This document shows, piece by piece, positions 12,320 to 13,119 of a DNA stretch of 13,119 nucleotides. Positions within the stretch are counted from its first letter, which is position 1. Each line of letters begins with the position of its first letter. Under the pieces are notes generated by a model. The model had not been told where the DNA came from. It saw only the letters and a list, made by a program, of their open reading frames with translations, and did not search any database. The DNA is from Thiocapsa sp. UBA6158 (lineage in GTDB: Bacteria > Pseudomonadota > Gammaproteobacteria > Chromatiales > Chromatiaceae), in the NCBI RefSeq assembly GCF_002423035.1, contig NZ_DIUM01000109.1, positions 1 through 13,119 of the forward strand. The letters are read 5' to 3'. The position numbers and the translations under genes were made by a program.

Positions 12320-13119
12320 ATGTGCGGTATTTGCGGTGAGTTGAGATTCGACGGCGCCCCGGCCGATCTGGAGACTATTCAGGCCATGATGGGCGAGCTG
12401 GCGCGGCGCGGTCCGGACCACGGCGGGAGCTACAGCGACGGAGCGCTCGGGCTCGGGCATCGGCGCCTGTCGATCATCGATCTGTCGGTGCGTTCGAACC
12501 AGCCGATGGTGGATGCCGAGCTGGGTCTCGCCCTGGTCTTCAACGGGACCATCTACAACTACCGAGCGCTGCGTCGCGAGCTCGAAGAGCGCGGTTATCG
12601 CTTCTTCTCGGAGGGCGACAGCGAGGTCATCCTCAAGGCATGGCACGCCTGGGGAACCGACTGCTGCGCGCACTTGCACGGGATGTTCGCCTTCGCCGTT
12701 TGGGACGCCAATCAGCAGGTGCTCTTTCTCGCGCGCGACCGCTTCGGGATCAAACCGCTCTACTGGTCCGAACAGGGCGGGACGCTGCGTTTTGCCTCCA
12801 GCACGCAGGCGCTTCTGGCGGGCGGCGGGGTGGATACGGCCATCGACCCGGTCGCGCTGCATCATCTCTTTACCCTTCATGCCGTGGTCCCGGCGCCGCG
12901 TACCATCCTGCGCGGAGTGAGCAAGCTCACACCCGGACATTGGCTGCGCTTCGACGCTCGCGGTGGCCGGACCGAAGGCACTTACTGGCGTCTGGATGCG
13001 ACGCGCCCGGCCGAGCCTCGGAGCGACGCCGAATGGTTGGAGGCGATCCACGTCGCCCTTCGCTATGCCGTCAAGATCCGCAGCGAGGTGGCGGACGTGC
13101 CGGTCGGGGTGCTGCTCTC
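12320..13119 (+). CDS. Asparagine-synthase-like amidotransferase, probably for N-acetylglutaminylglutamine amide (partial)
   Basis: The first 266 residues are present; the gene runs off the window. It is a class II glutamine amidotransferase with the catalytic Cys2 exposed in MCGICGE, plus RRGPDHGG, HRRLSIIDLS, NGTIYNY, EGDSEVILKAWHAWG, GMFAFAVWD and LARDRFGIKPLY of the glutaminase domain. The sequence ends at VGVLLS, the start of the SGGLDS ATP-pyrophosphatase loop of the synthetase domain. NQPMVDAELGLALVFNG and LFTLHAVVPAPRTIL resemble the amidotransferase (AsnO-type) of N-acetylglutaminylglutamine amide synthesis, an osmolyte dipeptide, more than ordinary AsnB. The ATG at 12320 has GGGAG seven bases upstream. 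The partner synthetase (GNAT/ATP-grasp) would be expected next. If it is absent, ordinary asparagine synthase is the alternative. Confidence 0.88.
   Translation, partial: MCGICGELRFDGAPADLETIQAMMGELARRGPDHGGSYSDGALGLGHRRLSIIDLSVRSNQPMVDAELGLALVFNGTIYNYRALRRELEERGYRFFSEGDSEVILKAWHAWGTDCCAHLHGMFAFAVWDANQQVLFLARDRFGIKPLYWSEQGGTLRFASSTQALLAGGGVDTAIDPVALHHLFTLHAVVPAPRTILRGVSKLTPGHWLRFDARGGRTEGTYWRLDATRPAEPRSDAEWLEAIHVALRYAVKIRSEVADVPVGVLL

Noticed and set aside
12269..13051. A 260-codon minus-strand frame over the amidotransferase gene.
   Set aside because: It is a composition shadow of the conserved plus-strand gene and shows no motif.
1..13119. A CRISPR array, transposase or prophage gene.
   Set aside because: No regularly spaced direct repeats and no transposase, integrase or phage motifs were seen.

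Overview
The window is a GC-rich stretch of a gammaproteobacterial chromosome at the replication origin. Gene order (recF, dnaN and dnaA on the minus strand, then rpmH, rnpA, yidD, yidC and mnmE on the plus strand) is the conserved origin cluster. Protein wording (RecF with FHVEH motifs, a Chromatiales-like YidC, a probable N-acetylglutaminylglutamine amide pathway enzyme) suggests a purple sulfur bacterium or relative (Chromatiaceae/Chromatiales). That assignment is from remembered family resemblance, not from a search.

Region 1 (1-4026): a leftward replication operon runs dnaA, dnaN, recF. The dnaA-dnaN gap holds an AT-rich tract and DnaA boxes and is the best oriC candidate. The dnaA-rpmH gap holds a perfect DnaA box that overlaps the inferred dnaA -35 element, suggesting autoregulation, and a strong sigma70-type promoter for rpmH. 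Two perfect 16-bp parS sequences (ParB-binding centromere sites) lie inside recF, each where RecF encodes FHVEH.

Region 2 (4027-7910): a rightward ribosome, RNase P and membrane-insertion operon. rpmH, rnpA, yidD and yidC touch or overlap end to end and mnmE follows 19 bases later. rnpA has no canonical start codon ahead of its conserved N-terminus; a CTG overlapping the rpmH stop is the best candidate.

Region 3 (7911-9905): the conserved synteny (mnmG, rsmG, parA, parB in many relatives) is broken. In its place are a two-gene PIN-domain toxin-antitoxin module and, on the minus strand, remains of a HIRAN-domain-like gene and of a Uma2-like gene. This is a small, decaying accessory patch.

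Region 4 (9906-13119): sodB (iron superoxide dismutase, minus strand) faces away from an orphan hydantoinase B-type gene. The last gene, cut by the window end, is an asparagine-synthase-like amidotransferase, most likely the one that makes the osmolyte N-acetylglutaminylglutamine amide. The sodB/hyuB gap carries two perfect inverted repeats that look regulatory.

I did not find a convincing new multi-gene system. The points most worth checking are the parS sites embedded in recF, the rnpA start, the altered PIN active site and the decayed gene patch.
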